From positions 1 to 62,635 of the forward strand of contig QCEM01000011.1 in assembly GCA_003280605.1 (NCBI GenBank): a DNA stretch of 62,635 nucleotides, read 5' to 3'. A program made the position numbers and the translations under genes. This document shows, piece by piece, positions 28,341-36,722 of this stretch. Origin of the DNA: SAR116 cluster bacterium AG-355-O21. GTDB taxonomy: Bacteria; Pseudomonadota; Alphaproteobacteria; Thalassobaculales; Thalassobaculaceae. Numbering within the stretch: position 1 is the first letter of the stretch; each line of letters starts with the position of its first letter. A model generated the notes under the pieces. It was not told where the DNA came from. It was given only the letters and a program-made list of their open reading frames with translations, and did no database searches.

Positions 28341-29795
28341 TTAGCGCTTTCCTGGAAAACCGGGAGGAAGACCGCCGCTGCCAAGCCCCGGCAACCCGCC
28401 GCCGCCAAGACCTGGGATGCTGCCGCCGGGGCCGCCGCCGCCAAGTGGCGGCATGCCACCACCGGAGCCGCCGCCAAACAGGGACCCGAGGCCGCCGCGT
28501 TTACCGATCTTTTTCATGGCCTTGGCCATTTCCATATATTGCTTTACCAGCCGATTGATCTCCGGCACCGAGGTGCCTGATCCCGATGCAACCCGGCGCT
28601 TACGTGATGCGTTCAGCAGTTTAACATTGCGCCGCTCGGCGCGCGTCATTGACAGAATGATCGCTTCCTGGCGCTTGATCATGCTCTCGTCAACATTCGC
28701 CGCGTTCATTTGTTTTTGGATTTTCCCGATCCCCGGCAACATCCCCATGACGCCGCCAAGGCCGCCCATTTTTTTCAACTGCCGAAGTTGCGAGAGCATA
28801 TCTTCAAGGTCAAACTGACCTTTTTGCATCCGCTGAGCTAGGCGCTCGGCTTCATCCTGCTCGATATTTTCAACGGCTTTTTCAACCAGGCTAACAACAT
28901 CGCCCATGCCGAGGATTCGGCCGGCAATACGCTCGGGGTGAAAATCTTCGATTTCGTCAATTTTCTCGCCAATGCCAAGTGCCTTGATCGGCCGTCCGGT
29001 GACCGCCCGCATCGACAACGCGGCCCCGCCGCGGGCATCACCGTCAACCCGCGTTAGGACAATCCCGGTAAGGCCGACGCGGTCATTGAAATTGCGGGCC
29101 GTGTTGACGGCATCTTGGCCGGTCATGGCGTCGGCCACCAAAAGCGTTTCAACCGGCTGCACAACGTCACGAACGGCCACGGCTTCCGCCATCATCGCTT
29201 CGTCAATGGAGGTGCGCCCGGCGGTATCGAGGAAGACCACGTCAAAGCCCTGCAAGCGGGCCGCCGTCATCGCCCGCTTGGCAATGCTGGCCGGTGCTTC
29301 ACCATCGTTGATGGGCAAGGTTTGAATGTCATTCTGCTCGCCCAAGATACGCAATTGCTCACGTGCCGCCGGGCGATAAATATCAAGCGACGCCATCATC
29401 ACTTTTTTGCGTTCGCGGCTGACCAGGCGGCGAGCAAGCTTCGCCGTAGTCGTGGTTTTACCACCGCCTTGCAGGCCGACCATCAAGATCGCAACAGGCG
29501 GTGTGGCCGATAAATTTAAGCCTTCCGGCTCGGCGCCAAGCATCTCGACCAAGCTGTCATGGACAATCTTAACGACTTGCTGGCCAGGGGTGACCGAACG
29601 CAACACGTCTTGGCCAACGGCCCGCTCCCGGACCTTATCAATAAAGGATTTAACTACATCCAGCGCGACATCAGCTTCCAGCAAAGCCACCCGCACTTCG
29701 CGCAAGGCTGCGTTGACGTCGCCTTCCTTCAGCGCGCCGCGGCGTTTCAGGCGATCGAAAACATCGCCAAGCCTGCCAGTCAGTCCGTCAAACAT
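28341..29795 (-). CDS. ffh: Signal recognition particle protein Ffh
   Basis: Ffh binds 4.5S RNA and signal sequences of nascent membrane proteins. From the chosen start it has 484 residues: an N domain, a G domain with GLQGGGKTTT at 108-117, DTAGR and TRVDGDARGG, and a methionine-rich M domain with the RNA-binding stretch including SRKRRVASGSG. The last 45 or so residues are glycine/proline-rich and low-complexity, a common alphaproteobacterial feature. The frame is open for 11 more codons, but ATG 29795 has a GGGAG site six bases upstream and MFDGLTGRLGDVF is the family N-terminus. It is upstream of rpsP and downstream of ftsY. Confidence 0.98.
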   Translation of the reverse strand: MFDGLTGRLGDVFDRLKRRGALKEGDVNAALREVRVALLEADVALDVVKSFIDKVRERAVGQDVLRSVTPGQQVVKIVHDSLVEMLGAEPEGLNLSATPPVAILMVGLQGGGKTTTTAKLARRLVSRERKKVMMASLDIYRPAAREQLRILGEQNDIQTLPINDGEAPASIAKRAMTAARLQGFDVVFLDTAGRTSIDEAMMAEAVAVRDVVQPVETLLVADAMTGQDAVNTARNFNDRVGLTGIVLTRVDGDARGGAALSMRAVTGRPIKALGIGEKIDEIEDFHPERIAGRILGMGDVVSLVEKAVENIEQDEAERLAQRMQKGQFDLEDMLSQLRQLKKMGGLGGVMGMLPGIGKIQKQMNAANVDESMIKRQEAIILSMTRAERRNVKLLNASRKRRVASGSGTSVPEINRLVKQYMEMAKAMKKIGKRGGLGSLFGGGSGGGMPPLGGGGPGGSIPGLGGGGLPGLGSGGLPPGFPGKR

Positions 29796-29975
29796 GCACG
29801 CTCCCGATGGTTCATGCGGTTTATCCATGCAGCTTTGCGCCCGTGCTCGAACCCTCGAGGACGGACGGAACCCGCTAAGGTCTCTTGGCTAAATTGGCCA
29901 GGAGGCGGCAGACAAGTAATCGAAACCGGCCTGTGGGTCAAGAGCGGCGACAGGGCATCATGCCGATCGACGCTA

Positions 29976-30920
29976 TCAGGCTTGGTCCAGCCCCATCAAA
30001 TTGCGGGCAAAATCATCGGCCACGAAGGCGTCAAGATCGGCGACCGCTTCGCCAACACCGATGGCATGGATCGGCAAGCCAAAACGCTCGGTTAGCGACA
30101 CCACCACGCCGCCTCGGGCGGAGCCGTCAAGTTTGGTGACCACCAAACCGGTGATATCGGTCAACTCGCTAAAGGCTTGGACTTGCGAATGGGCGTTTTG
30201 ACCAACCGTCCCGTCAAGCACCAAAATGCGATCATGCGGTGCCTCGGGGTTCTGCTTGCCCAGCACCCGAACGACTTTCGCAAGCTCATCCATCAGCTCG
30301 GTCTTATTCTGCAACCGGCCGGCCGTGTCGATTAACAACAGGTCAATATTTTCGGCCTGCGCACGGGCCAATGCCTCATAGGCAACGGCGGCGGAATCAG
30401 CGCCGTGAGCGCGCGCCACAACAGGCACGCCAACCCGCTGACCCCAGATTTGTAACTGTTCAATGGCTGCCGCCCGGAAGGTATCGGCCGCCGCTAACAT
30501 CACCGTTAAGCCTTGCGCACGATAGTGCTGCGCCATCTTGCCAATGGTGGTGGTTTTACCGCTGCCATTGACGCCGACGAACATGACCACATGCGGTTGA
30601 TGGCCGCGGTCGATGACCAATGGCCGGGCAACAGGCGACAGCAGCTCGGCAATATTCGCCGCCAATGCGGTCCGCACTTCATCGTCACCAACATCTTTGT
30701 CAAATCTGTCGCGGGCCAGATTGGCGGTCAACAGGGCTGCTGTTGCGACCCCCAAGTCAGCCGTGATCAACAGGTCTTCAAGCTCTTCCAAAGCGGCGGC
30801 ATCCAGTTTTCGGCTTTTAAAAATTGCCGCGATACCGGCGGTCAATTTACTGGAGGACTTGCTTAGGCCGGATTTCAGGCGCCCAAACCAACCTGTTTGC
30901 TGATCATCCTGCGCGTTCAT
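29976..30920 (-). CDS. ftsY: Signal recognition particle receptor FtsY
   Basis: FtsY (314 residues) docks ribosome-SRP complexes at the inner membrane. The NG domain is complete with VGVNGSGKTTTIGKMA, the DTAGR loop and TKLDGSARGG. The acidic A domain of enterobacterial FtsY is nearly absent; only about 25 residues with a basic amphipathic stretch (WFGRLKSGLSKSSSKL) precede the N domain, as is usual in alphaproteobacteria. Its ATG overlaps the mtaB stop by four bases. ffh lies 180 bases downstream, so both SRP GTPases may be read in one transcript. Confidence 0.97.
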   Translation of the reverse strand: MNAQDDQQTGWFGRLKSGLSKSSSKLTAGIAAIFKSRKLDAAALEELEDLLITADLGVATAALLTANLARDRFDKDVGDDEVRTALAANIAELLSPVARPLVIDRGHQPHVVMFVGVNGSGKTTTIGKMAQHYRAQGLTVMLAAADTFRAAAIEQLQIWGQRVGVPVVARAHGADSAAVAYEALARAQAENIDLLLIDTAGRLQNKTELMDELAKVVRVLGKQNPEAPHDRILVLDGTVGQNAHSQVQAFSELTDITGLVVTKLDGSARGGVVVSLTERFGLPIHAIGVGEAVADLDAFVADDFARNLMGLDQA

Positions 30921-32209
30921 GCAGCAATCTGCCCAGGGATAATCTCTGCCTGCAAGGCGGCCTCGCCAAGGGCCGTAACCCGCGCTCGAACAACTGTTCC
31001 CGGCACCGCCGTCAGGGCCGGATCGGGCGCCTGTAGATGCACCGGTGCATAATTTTCGGCGTGCCCGAAACCGGCCCGCTCAACCAGTACCGACAGCTCA
31101 CGATCGACCTGCTTGCTGAAATATTGGTCACGCAAGCTGTCACCAAGGGCGCGCAGTTCGGCCGCCCGCAGACGGCGCGTTTGACCGGCAACTTGCGGCA
31201 TCCGAGCGGCCGGCGTGCCGGGCCGGGGTGAATACGGGAAGACATGCAAAAACGGAATTTGCCAGGCCGCGATATTGGCCAGCGTGGTTGCATGCATGTC
31301 GGCGCTTTCGGTTGGGAAGCCAGCGATTACATCGGCACCCAACGCCAGATCTGGCCGGGCCTCGCGGAGGCGGCTGATCAAAGCGGTTACATCGGCTGTC
31401 AAATGCCGCCGCTTCATCCGCTTCAGCACCATGTCCTGGCCGGCCTGCAGGCTAAGATGAATATGTGGCATCACCCGCGGCTCATGGGCGATCAGGGTCA
31501 GTAGGCTGTCATCAATGCCAACCGGATCCAAGGATGAAAACCGCAACCGCTGCAGCTCCGGGACCAGATGCAGCAATCGGCGCGCAAGATTGCCGAGCCG
31601 AGGTTGCCCCGGCAGGTCATCGCCATAAGAGGTAATATCCACGCCGGTCAAGACAACTTCACGCAGGCCGCCGGCAACCAACCGGCGGACTTGGTTAACA
31701 ATCGCACCCAGGGGCAATGACCGGTTATTGCCGCGACCATAGGGGATAATACAAAAAGTACAGCGGTGGTCACAGCCCTGCTGCACTTGCACAAAAGCAC
31801 GGTTACGGCCGTCAAATCCTTCGATCAGATGCGGTGCTGTTTCCCGCACCGTCATAATGTCGGCCACCGCCACCGGGTCGGGGGCATTTTCCGGCAGCCA
31901 TGTGTCTGCCTGCATTTTTTCTTCATTGCCGACCACCCGGTCAACCTCGGCCATGGCTTGAAAACGGTCCGGATCAATCTGTGCCGCACAGCCGGTAACA
32001 ACAATCTGTGCCTCAGGATTTTCTCGGCGGGCGCGGCGGATGGCCTGGCGGGCCTGGCGCTCAGCTTCCGTGGTCACCGCACAGGTGTTGAAGACAATGG
32101 TGTTGGTCATGCCGGCAGCAGCTGCATGGCCGCGCACCACTTCTGACTCGAAGGCATTTAGCCGGCACCCGAAGGTGCGCACGTCAATTGATTTTTCTGA
32201 ACCGCTCAT
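30917..32209 (-). CDS. mtaB: tRNA t6A37 methylthiotransferase MtaB
   Basis: MtaB converts t6A37 to ms2t6A37 in tRNAs reading ANN codons. This 430-residue radical-SAM enzyme has auxiliary-cluster cysteines C15, C43 and C74 in the N-terminal domain, the radical-SAM cluster motif CDHRCTFC (C146, C150, C153), and a C-terminal TRAM-like domain. FGCRLNAFESE at the start is diagnostic for MtaB over MiaB. ATG 32209 is preferred to a TTG seven codons upstream, although the ribosome site is weak. ftsY overlaps its stop; the 2H phosphoesterase and dapF are upstream. Confidence 0.95.
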   Translation of the reverse strand: MSGSEKSIDVRTFGCRLNAFESEVVRGHAAAAGMTNTIVFNTCAVTTEAERQARQAIRRARRENPEAQIVVTGCAAQIDPDRFQAMAEVDRVVGNEEKMQADTWLPENAPDPVAVADIMTVRETAPHLIEGFDGRNRAFVQVQQGCDHRCTFCIIPYGRGNNRSLPLGAIVNQVRRLVAGGLREVVLTGVDITSYGDDLPGQPRLGNLARRLLHLVPELQRLRFSSLDPVGIDDSLLTLIAHEPRVMPHIHLSLQAGQDMVLKRMKRRHLTADVTALISRLREARPDLALGADVIAGFPTESADMHATTLANIAAWQIPFLHVFPYSPRPGTPAARMPQVAGQTRRLRAAELRALGDSLRDQYFSKQVDRELSVLVERAGFGHAENYAPVHLQAPDPALTAVPGTVVRARVTALGEAALQAEIIPGQIAA

Positions 32210-32270
32210 AGGGCAAAGAAATGGCTGCAAATGCGCCTGATTGCAAGGGGGGAGATGCGGCTAATTGTGA

Positions 32271-32798
32271 TCACGCGGTTAAGGCAAAGGCGGCAATGGT
32301 CTCAATCCGGTCACCGTCGTGGCGATGAACAATGATCTCATCAACTGTGCCGAGAACCTGGCGGTCCTGGCCGTTAATGTCGTCAACCAAGGCTTTGGCC
32401 AGACGCGGATCGGCAAATCGCGCCAGTGTTATGTGCGGAATATAGGCAATATCGAGCCGCAGGTGGATATCCAAAGGTCCAGTATAAAGCAGGTCATGAA
32501 GATGCACCAAGCGACTCAAACCCTGGTCCGGGACCAGATAAACAAAACTATCCGGGCCAAAATTATCTTTGATCATTAGCGCCGCCGAGGCCTGCATGTT
32601 GATCGCCGCCACTTGCCCGGCAACACTGGCGACGTGGCTCAATAAGGCTGTTTCGGCGATCTCGGAAACAGCAAAGACAAGGGTGAAATGCGGGCTAATC
32701 AGGCCTTGGACATCGCCATTAAAGCGTGCCCGCAAATCTTCGATCCAGGCCGTATCGCCGGCACTTAATCCAGGATAGGCAACAACAAGATAGCTCAT
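32271..32798 (-). CDS. 2H phosphoesterase (2'-5' RNA ligase-like) family protein
   Basis: This 175-residue protein shows the two HxT/S motifs of the 2H phosphoesterase superfamily, H37-F-T39 (SPHFTLVF) and H122-I-T124 (IPHITLARF), spaced as in RNA ligase/cyclic phosphodiesterase folds. Members cleave 2',3'-cyclic phosphates or 2'-5' bonds in RNA or nucleotides. Its start overlaps the dapF stop by four bases, and mtaB lies 62 bases downstream, so it is part of a dapF-led operon. The substrate is unknown; an RNA-end or tRNA-related role is suggested only weakly by the mtaB neighbour. Confidence 0.8.
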   Translation of the reverse strand: MSYLVVAYPGLSAGDTAWIEDLRARFNGDVQGLISPHFTLVFAVSEIAETALLSHVASVAGQVAAINMQASAALMIKDNFGPDSFVYLVPDQGLSRLVHLHDLLYTGPLDIHLRLDIAYIPHITLARFADPRLAKALVDDINGQDRQVLGTVDEIIVHRHDGDRIETIAAFALTA

Positions 32799-33631
32799 GA
32801 CGCGCCGGCGGCGCCGAGATCGAGCACGCCGGTAAAGCTGGTCGCTGTTGGCCCGCGCATGATGACATGATCATCATCACCCCACGTAATGCCCAGTTCG
32901 CCGCCGTCAAGAACAACGCTGACTTGGCGACCGGTCAGGCCGCGGCGGGCCGCTGCAACCGCGCTGGCGCATGCACCTGAACCACAGGCCTGGGTGATAC
33001 CTGCGGCCCGTTCCCAAACCCGCATCCGCAAGCGATCCGGGGCAATCACTGACACAAACTCAATATTCGCTCGCGCCGGAAACATCGGATGGGTTTCTAA
33101 AGCAGGTCCAACTTCGGCCAATGCCACGGCATCGGCGTCAGCAACAAAAAACACCGCATGCGGGTTGCCGACGGCAACACAGCAGGCATCGCTATAGGCT
33201 GCGTCAGGCAGCATCACATGCAAGCTATCAACTGCCGTGGCCAGTGGAATGGATTGCCAATCAATGCTTACCGGCCCCATATCGACGGCGATTTGTCCAT
33301 CCGCATCACGCCGGCAGTGGAGCACCCCGGCCAACGTTTCAATCGCCACTTGCTGACGGCCGCTGTCGCTCATCAACAACGCCGCCACGCAGCGCGTACC
33401 ATTGCCGCAGGCCTCGGCCTCGCTGCCATCGGGGTTATGAATGCGCATGAAAGCGTCAGCGCCGGCGGTGGCCGGCTCAATGGTTAAAAACTGATCAAAT
33501 CCAACGCCGCGGCGGCGATCCGCGATCCAACGAAGGGCGTCGGTGTCCGGTGCCGCGCCACCAGCACGGCAATCAATCACGACAAAGTCGTTGCCGAGGC
33601 CGTGCATTTTTGTGAAGTCGATGCTGTTCAT
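32795..33631 (-). CDS. dapF: Diaminopimelate epimerase
   Basis: DapF interconverts LL- and meso-diaminopimelate for lysine and peptidoglycan. Two catalytic cysteines are present, C75 in EACGNGTRC and C216 in QACGSGAC, and the N-terminus FTKMHGLGNDFVVID is canonical. Length from the chosen ATG is 278 residues; a further 61 upstream codons are open but are not family-like. It is divergent from the Ldh-type dehydrogenase gene with a 70-base gap. The 2H gene follows with a four-base overlap, then mtaB and ftsY. Confidence 0.97.
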   Translation of the reverse strand: MNSIDFTKMHGLGNDFVVIDCRAGGAAPDTDALRWIADRRRGVGFDQFLTIEPATAGADAFMRIHNPDGSEAEACGNGTRCVAALLMSDSGRQQVAIETLAGVLHCRRDADGQIAVDMGPVSIDWQSIPLATAVDSLHVMLPDAAYSDACCVAVGNPHAVFFVADADAVALAEVGPALETHPMFPARANIEFVSVIAPDRLRMRVWERAAGITQACGSGACASAVAAARRGLTGRQVSVVLDGGELGITWGDDDHVIMRGPTATSFTGVLDLGAAGAS

Positions 33632-33701
33632 GGCTGGCAAGATAGATATGCTCCATGCAACTGTCCAAGAATTGTTCACAAATAAAACAGGGGGAATTTC
33701 C

Positions 33702-34772
33702 GTGCCAACAGTGAATGCAGGTCCTTTGACCAACCTGGTTGAAGCCATGATTGCGGCGACCGGCAGCAGCCAGGCAGAAGCCAAAGCCGTCGCCGAGAAT
33801 TTGGTTGAAGCCAATCTTATGGGACATGATAGCCATGGGGTTGGCCTTGCACCGCGCTACATGACACATGCCAATAGCGGCACGTTAACACCTAGCGGCA
33901 GCCTCAGTGTGGTCAGTGATAACGGGGCTTATCTGCTACTGGATGGGGATATGGGCTACGGCCAAGTGATTGGCCGCGAAGCAATGCGATTGGGTCTTGA
34001 AAAAGCTCGCAGCCAAGGTGTTGCGATTGTCGGCTTACGCAATGTTCATCACTTAGGACGCATTGGTGCCTGGGGGGAAATCTGCGCGCAAGCAGGGTTT
34101 ATTTCGATCCATTATGTGAACGGTACCGGGCATGCGCCCATCGTAGCCACCCATGGCGGCTATGAAGCACGGTATTCAACCAATCCCTATTGCACGGCGA
34201 TCCCAGCAACCGACAAAAACCCCATGGTGGTTGCCGATTTTGCCACCTCGACGATGGCCCAAGGAAAGGTGCGGGTGGCGCATTACGCAGGCGATACTCT
34301 GCCCGATGGTGCGGTTGTCGGGCCCGATGGCTATCCCAGCAATGATCCAGGCGTTATGTTTAGCGATCCGCAAGGGGCGATGTTGCCGATGTCGGGCCAT
34401 AAGGGCACCTGCTTGGCCGTTTTATGTGAGGTGTTGGCCGGCGGCCTTACCGGTGGCGGCACTGCCCTGCCCAGCAGGCAGAATGATCACACCATTCGCA
34501 ATAACATGCTGACGATCATTGTCGATCCGAATGGCTTTGCTGCCGATATTCCGTTTGCCGATGATATCGATAACTTAATTGACGTTGCCAAGTCATCAAA
34601 ACCCGCCGCCGGCTTTGATCGCATCATGTACCCTGGTGACCCGGAGCGTCTGCGCCGACAAGAGCGGGCCGCAAATGGCATCCCGATTGATGAAAATACC
34701 TGGGCCGAAATGCGTCGCATGGGCATAGCTGCCGGCCTTGATGCCGGCGCTTTTGACAGCATCATACGCTAG
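33702..34772 (+). CDS. Malate/L-lactate dehydrogenase (Ldh family) oxidoreductase
   Basis: This is a 356-residue NAD(P)-dependent oxidoreductase of the Ldh_2 family, unrelated in fold to classical lactate dehydrogenase; members reduce 2-oxo acids, ureidoglycolate or cyclic imines. Landmarks are NLVEANLMGHDSHGVG (the catalytic histidine region), GIVGLRNVHHLGRIGAW-like residues near 150-165, and NPMVVADFATSTMAQGK. The frame is open from 33543, but the GTG at 33702 has an AGGGGG site seven bases upstream and begins the domain; earlier ATGs have no such site. It is divergent from dapF and ends at a bidirectional terminator. The substrate is not assignable. Confidence 0.9.
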   Translation: MPTVNAGPLTNLVEAMIAATGSSQAEAKAVAENLVEANLMGHDSHGVGLAPRYMTHANSGTLTPSGSLSVVSDNGAYLLLDGDMGYGQVIGREAMRLGLEKARSQGVAIVGLRNVHHLGRIGAWGEICAQAGFISIHYVNGTGHAPIVATHGGYEARYSTNPYCTAIPATDKNPMVVADFATSTMAQGKVRVAHYAGDTLPDGAVVGPDGYPSNDPGVMFSDPQGAMLPMSGHKGTCLAVLCEVLAGGLTGGGTALPSRQNDHTIRNNMLTIIVDPNGFAADIPFADDIDNLIDVAKSSKPAAGFDRIMYPGDPERLRRQERAANGIPIDENTWAEMRRMGIAAGLDAGAFDSIIR

Positions 34773-34788
34773 CACACCGGCAGCATAT

Positions 34789-34834
34789 AAAAACCGACAG
34801 GCGGATCCCGAAGGATCCGCCTGTTTCATTTTAT
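34789..34834. terminator. Bidirectional terminator between Ldh-type gene and amt
   Basis: A perfect 12-base stem, ACAGGCGGATCC (34797-34808) with GGATCCGCCTGT (34813-34824), closes a CGAA tetraloop. T-rich runs follow on both strands (TTTCATTTTA to the right; GGTTTTTATA on the minus strand to the left). It would stop both converging genes. Confidence 0.92.
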
Positions 34835-36126
34835 AGCGAGTAGCTGCGTTCACCATGTGCGGTGACATCTAAGCCTTCGATTTCATCGTCGGTGCTCACC
34901 CGCAGGCCAACCAAGGCCCGCACCACCAGTAAAATCACAACCGATGCCAGCACCGACCAAACCACGGTCGCAACGGTGGCGATCGCTTGCACACCAAACT
35001 GGCTGCCGGCAGTCATGCCATCGGCCAGACCAAGGCCGCCGAAAGCCGGCAATGCGAGGAATGCAACCGCCAAGGTTCCAAGAATTCCACCAACGCCGTG
35101 AACCGCGAAAACATCCAAGCTGTCATCAATTTTGAAGCGAAACTTGATCAAAGAAACAGCCGCGAAACAAATCGCCGCCCCTGCCACACCAAGCAGCAGC
35201 CCGCCGATCGGGCCAATAAAGCCAGATGCCGGTGTGACGCTGGCCAAGCCGGCGATACAACCGGTGACCAAGCCAATCAAACTTGGCTTGCCAAAGCGCA
35301 GCCACTCTAAACCGGCCCACACCAGGCTGGCAGCGGCAGCGGAAAGATGCGTCGCGGTAATGGCCATCGCGGCACCGCCGTCGGCCGCCAATGCGCTGCC
35401 ACCATTGAAGCCGAACCAGCCAACCCAGAGCAGGCTGGCACCAATCATTGTCAGCCCGGGACTATGCGGCGGATGCAAGGCACTTGGAAAGCCGCGCCGC
35501 TTGCCGACCATGACCGCAATCACCAACGCCGAAGTACCTGCCGTGGCATGAACGACCAAGCCGCCGGCGAAATCCATGACGCCCATTTCGGCCAGCCAGC
35601 CGCCACCCCAGATCCAGTGACAAACCGGTGCATAGACAATCAGCAGCCAGGCCCCCGAGAACAACACCACGGCCGGAAAGCGAACCCGCTCAGGGTACGC
35701 ACCGACAATCAACGCGGGGGTGATGATCGCAAACGTCATTTGGAACATGAAGAAAGCGCTTTCCGGAATCGTGCCGGCCATGGCCGTGCTGTCAACGCCG
35801 CTTAAGAATGATTTCGATAAGCCACCCCAGATCGCGTTCAAGGCACCGTCGTCACCAAAGGCGATGGCGTAGCCGCAGACCAACCATAAGACCGATGCCA
35901 ATGCGGCCACGACCGCACAATGCATCAAAATTGAAAGAAAGTTCCTGGCCTGCACCAAACCACCGTAAAACAGCGCCAGACCCGGCAAGGTCATTAACAG
36001 CACCAATGCCGTCGCCGTTAAAATCCATGCTGTATCGCCACGATCAAGACCGTCACTGGCAGCGGCTGTCATCGGTAGAACACTCGCTGCAACGATGGCA
36101 GCAAGCGACAAAAATCGCCTTATCAT
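34831..36126 (-). CDS. amt: Ammonium transporter
   Basis: This 431-residue AmtB-type channel moves ammonium across the inner membrane. It has an N-terminal signal-like segment ending TAAASDG, then about eleven helices; the family landmarks DTAWILTATALVLLMTLPGLA, LFYGGLV and the pore histidines in HATAGTSALV and AVHGVGG are visible. The usual P-II partner gene glnK is not adjacent; the gene upstream on the same strand is the broken DUF1330 gene. A GAGGGTG ribosome site precedes the ATG. No sigma-54 promoter was recognised in the 121 bases upstream, so nitrogen control cannot be shown. Confidence 0.96.
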   Translation of the reverse strand: MIRRFLSLAAIVAASVLPMTAAASDGLDRGDTAWILTATALVLLMTLPGLALFYGGLVQARNFLSILMHCAVVAALASVLWLVCGYAIAFGDDGALNAIWGGLSKSFLSGVDSTAMAGTIPESAFFMFQMTFAIITPALIVGAYPERVRFPAVVLFSGAWLLIVYAPVCHWIWGGGWLAEMGVMDFAGGLVVHATAGTSALVIAVMVGKRRGFPSALHPPHSPGLTMIGASLLWVGWFGFNGGSALAADGGAAMAITATHLSAAAASLVWAGLEWLRFGKPSLIGLVTGCIAGLASVTPASGFIGPIGGLLLGVAGAAICFAAVSLIKFRFKIDDSLDVFAVHGVGGILGTLAVAFLALPAFGGLGLADGMTAGSQFGVQAIATVATVVWSVLASVVILLVVRALVGLRVSTDDEIEGLDVTAHGERSYSL

Positions 36127-36247
36127 TTACATCACCCTCAAGCTTTATGGACCGGTTTCATGTTAAATTCCGACCGGCGTATTAATCCAAATGTATGGGT
36201 GTTCTTAACAAGCTTAGGTTGTTGCGTGCAAGTGACGGTTTTTCAGC

Positions 36248-36544
36248 TCAGCCATCATGGCCTTCAACAATGAATGCATGGCCATGTGATGCGCCAAGGC
36301 GGATCGGTAATACTTTTTGATAATCGGCTGAGGCGTATCACGCTTTGGCCTGCGCCATGCTAGGAAATTCAAGCATGACAACCCGCGGTAACGGCGCATC
36401 GCCTTCCAGCACCTCGACGGCACCGGCGCGCACCAAATAGCGGCCGCCATAGTCGGCGACGCTGATCGGTGCCTGTGCGATATAGCTTTTATAGGCGTCG
36501 AGATCATGCACATCGATCTCGGCGATGACATATGCTTTGGGCAT
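36248..36544 (-). pseudogene. DUF1330 family gene interrupted by an in-frame TGA
   Basis: Read through, the frame gives a complete 98-residue DUF1330 protein, a small dimeric ferredoxin-like family: KAYVIAEIDVHDLDAYKSYI, YGGRYLVRAGAVEVLEGD, VVMLEFPSMAQAKA, then Y-SADYQKVLPIR and the C-terminal HAFIVEGHDG. Codon 69 (36338-36340 on the plus strand) is TGA exactly where the family usually has tryptophan (TGG). Downstream codons stay open and family-like to a second TGA at 36248-36250, so one base change explains the break. A GGAGGAG site eight bases before the ATG is intact, so a 68-residue truncated product may be made. Sequencing error or readthrough are alternatives. Confidence 0.85.
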
Positions 36545-36722
36545 TTTGAAAACTCCTCCATGGGCGTTGCGGTGACCAAGGTCAAAAGAGAGTGTACGCG
36601 GCAGACGGCGAATATGTCTCGTTACGATCCGCCATCGGCGCAAATTTAATAAATCCACCTTGTCGCCGGCCATAATCTCGTTATTCTTAGCGTTCCGGTA
36701 TTTCCGATGGAGAGTTTGCGAA

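Noticed and set aside
29827-29906. A GGGTTCGAGC stretch on the minus strand resembling a tRNA T-arm
   Set aside because: The flanking bases do not form a T-stem, and no acceptor, D or anticodon arm could be folded around it.
33543-33701. The longer form of the Ldh-type gene starting at 33543
   Set aside because: It would overlap the start of dapF on the other strand and adds non-family residues without a ribosome site, whereas GTG 33702 has a strong one.
36127-36247. A possible sigma-54 promoter upstream of amt
   Set aside because: Neither TGGCAC nor a correctly spaced TTGC-type element was found on the minus strand.
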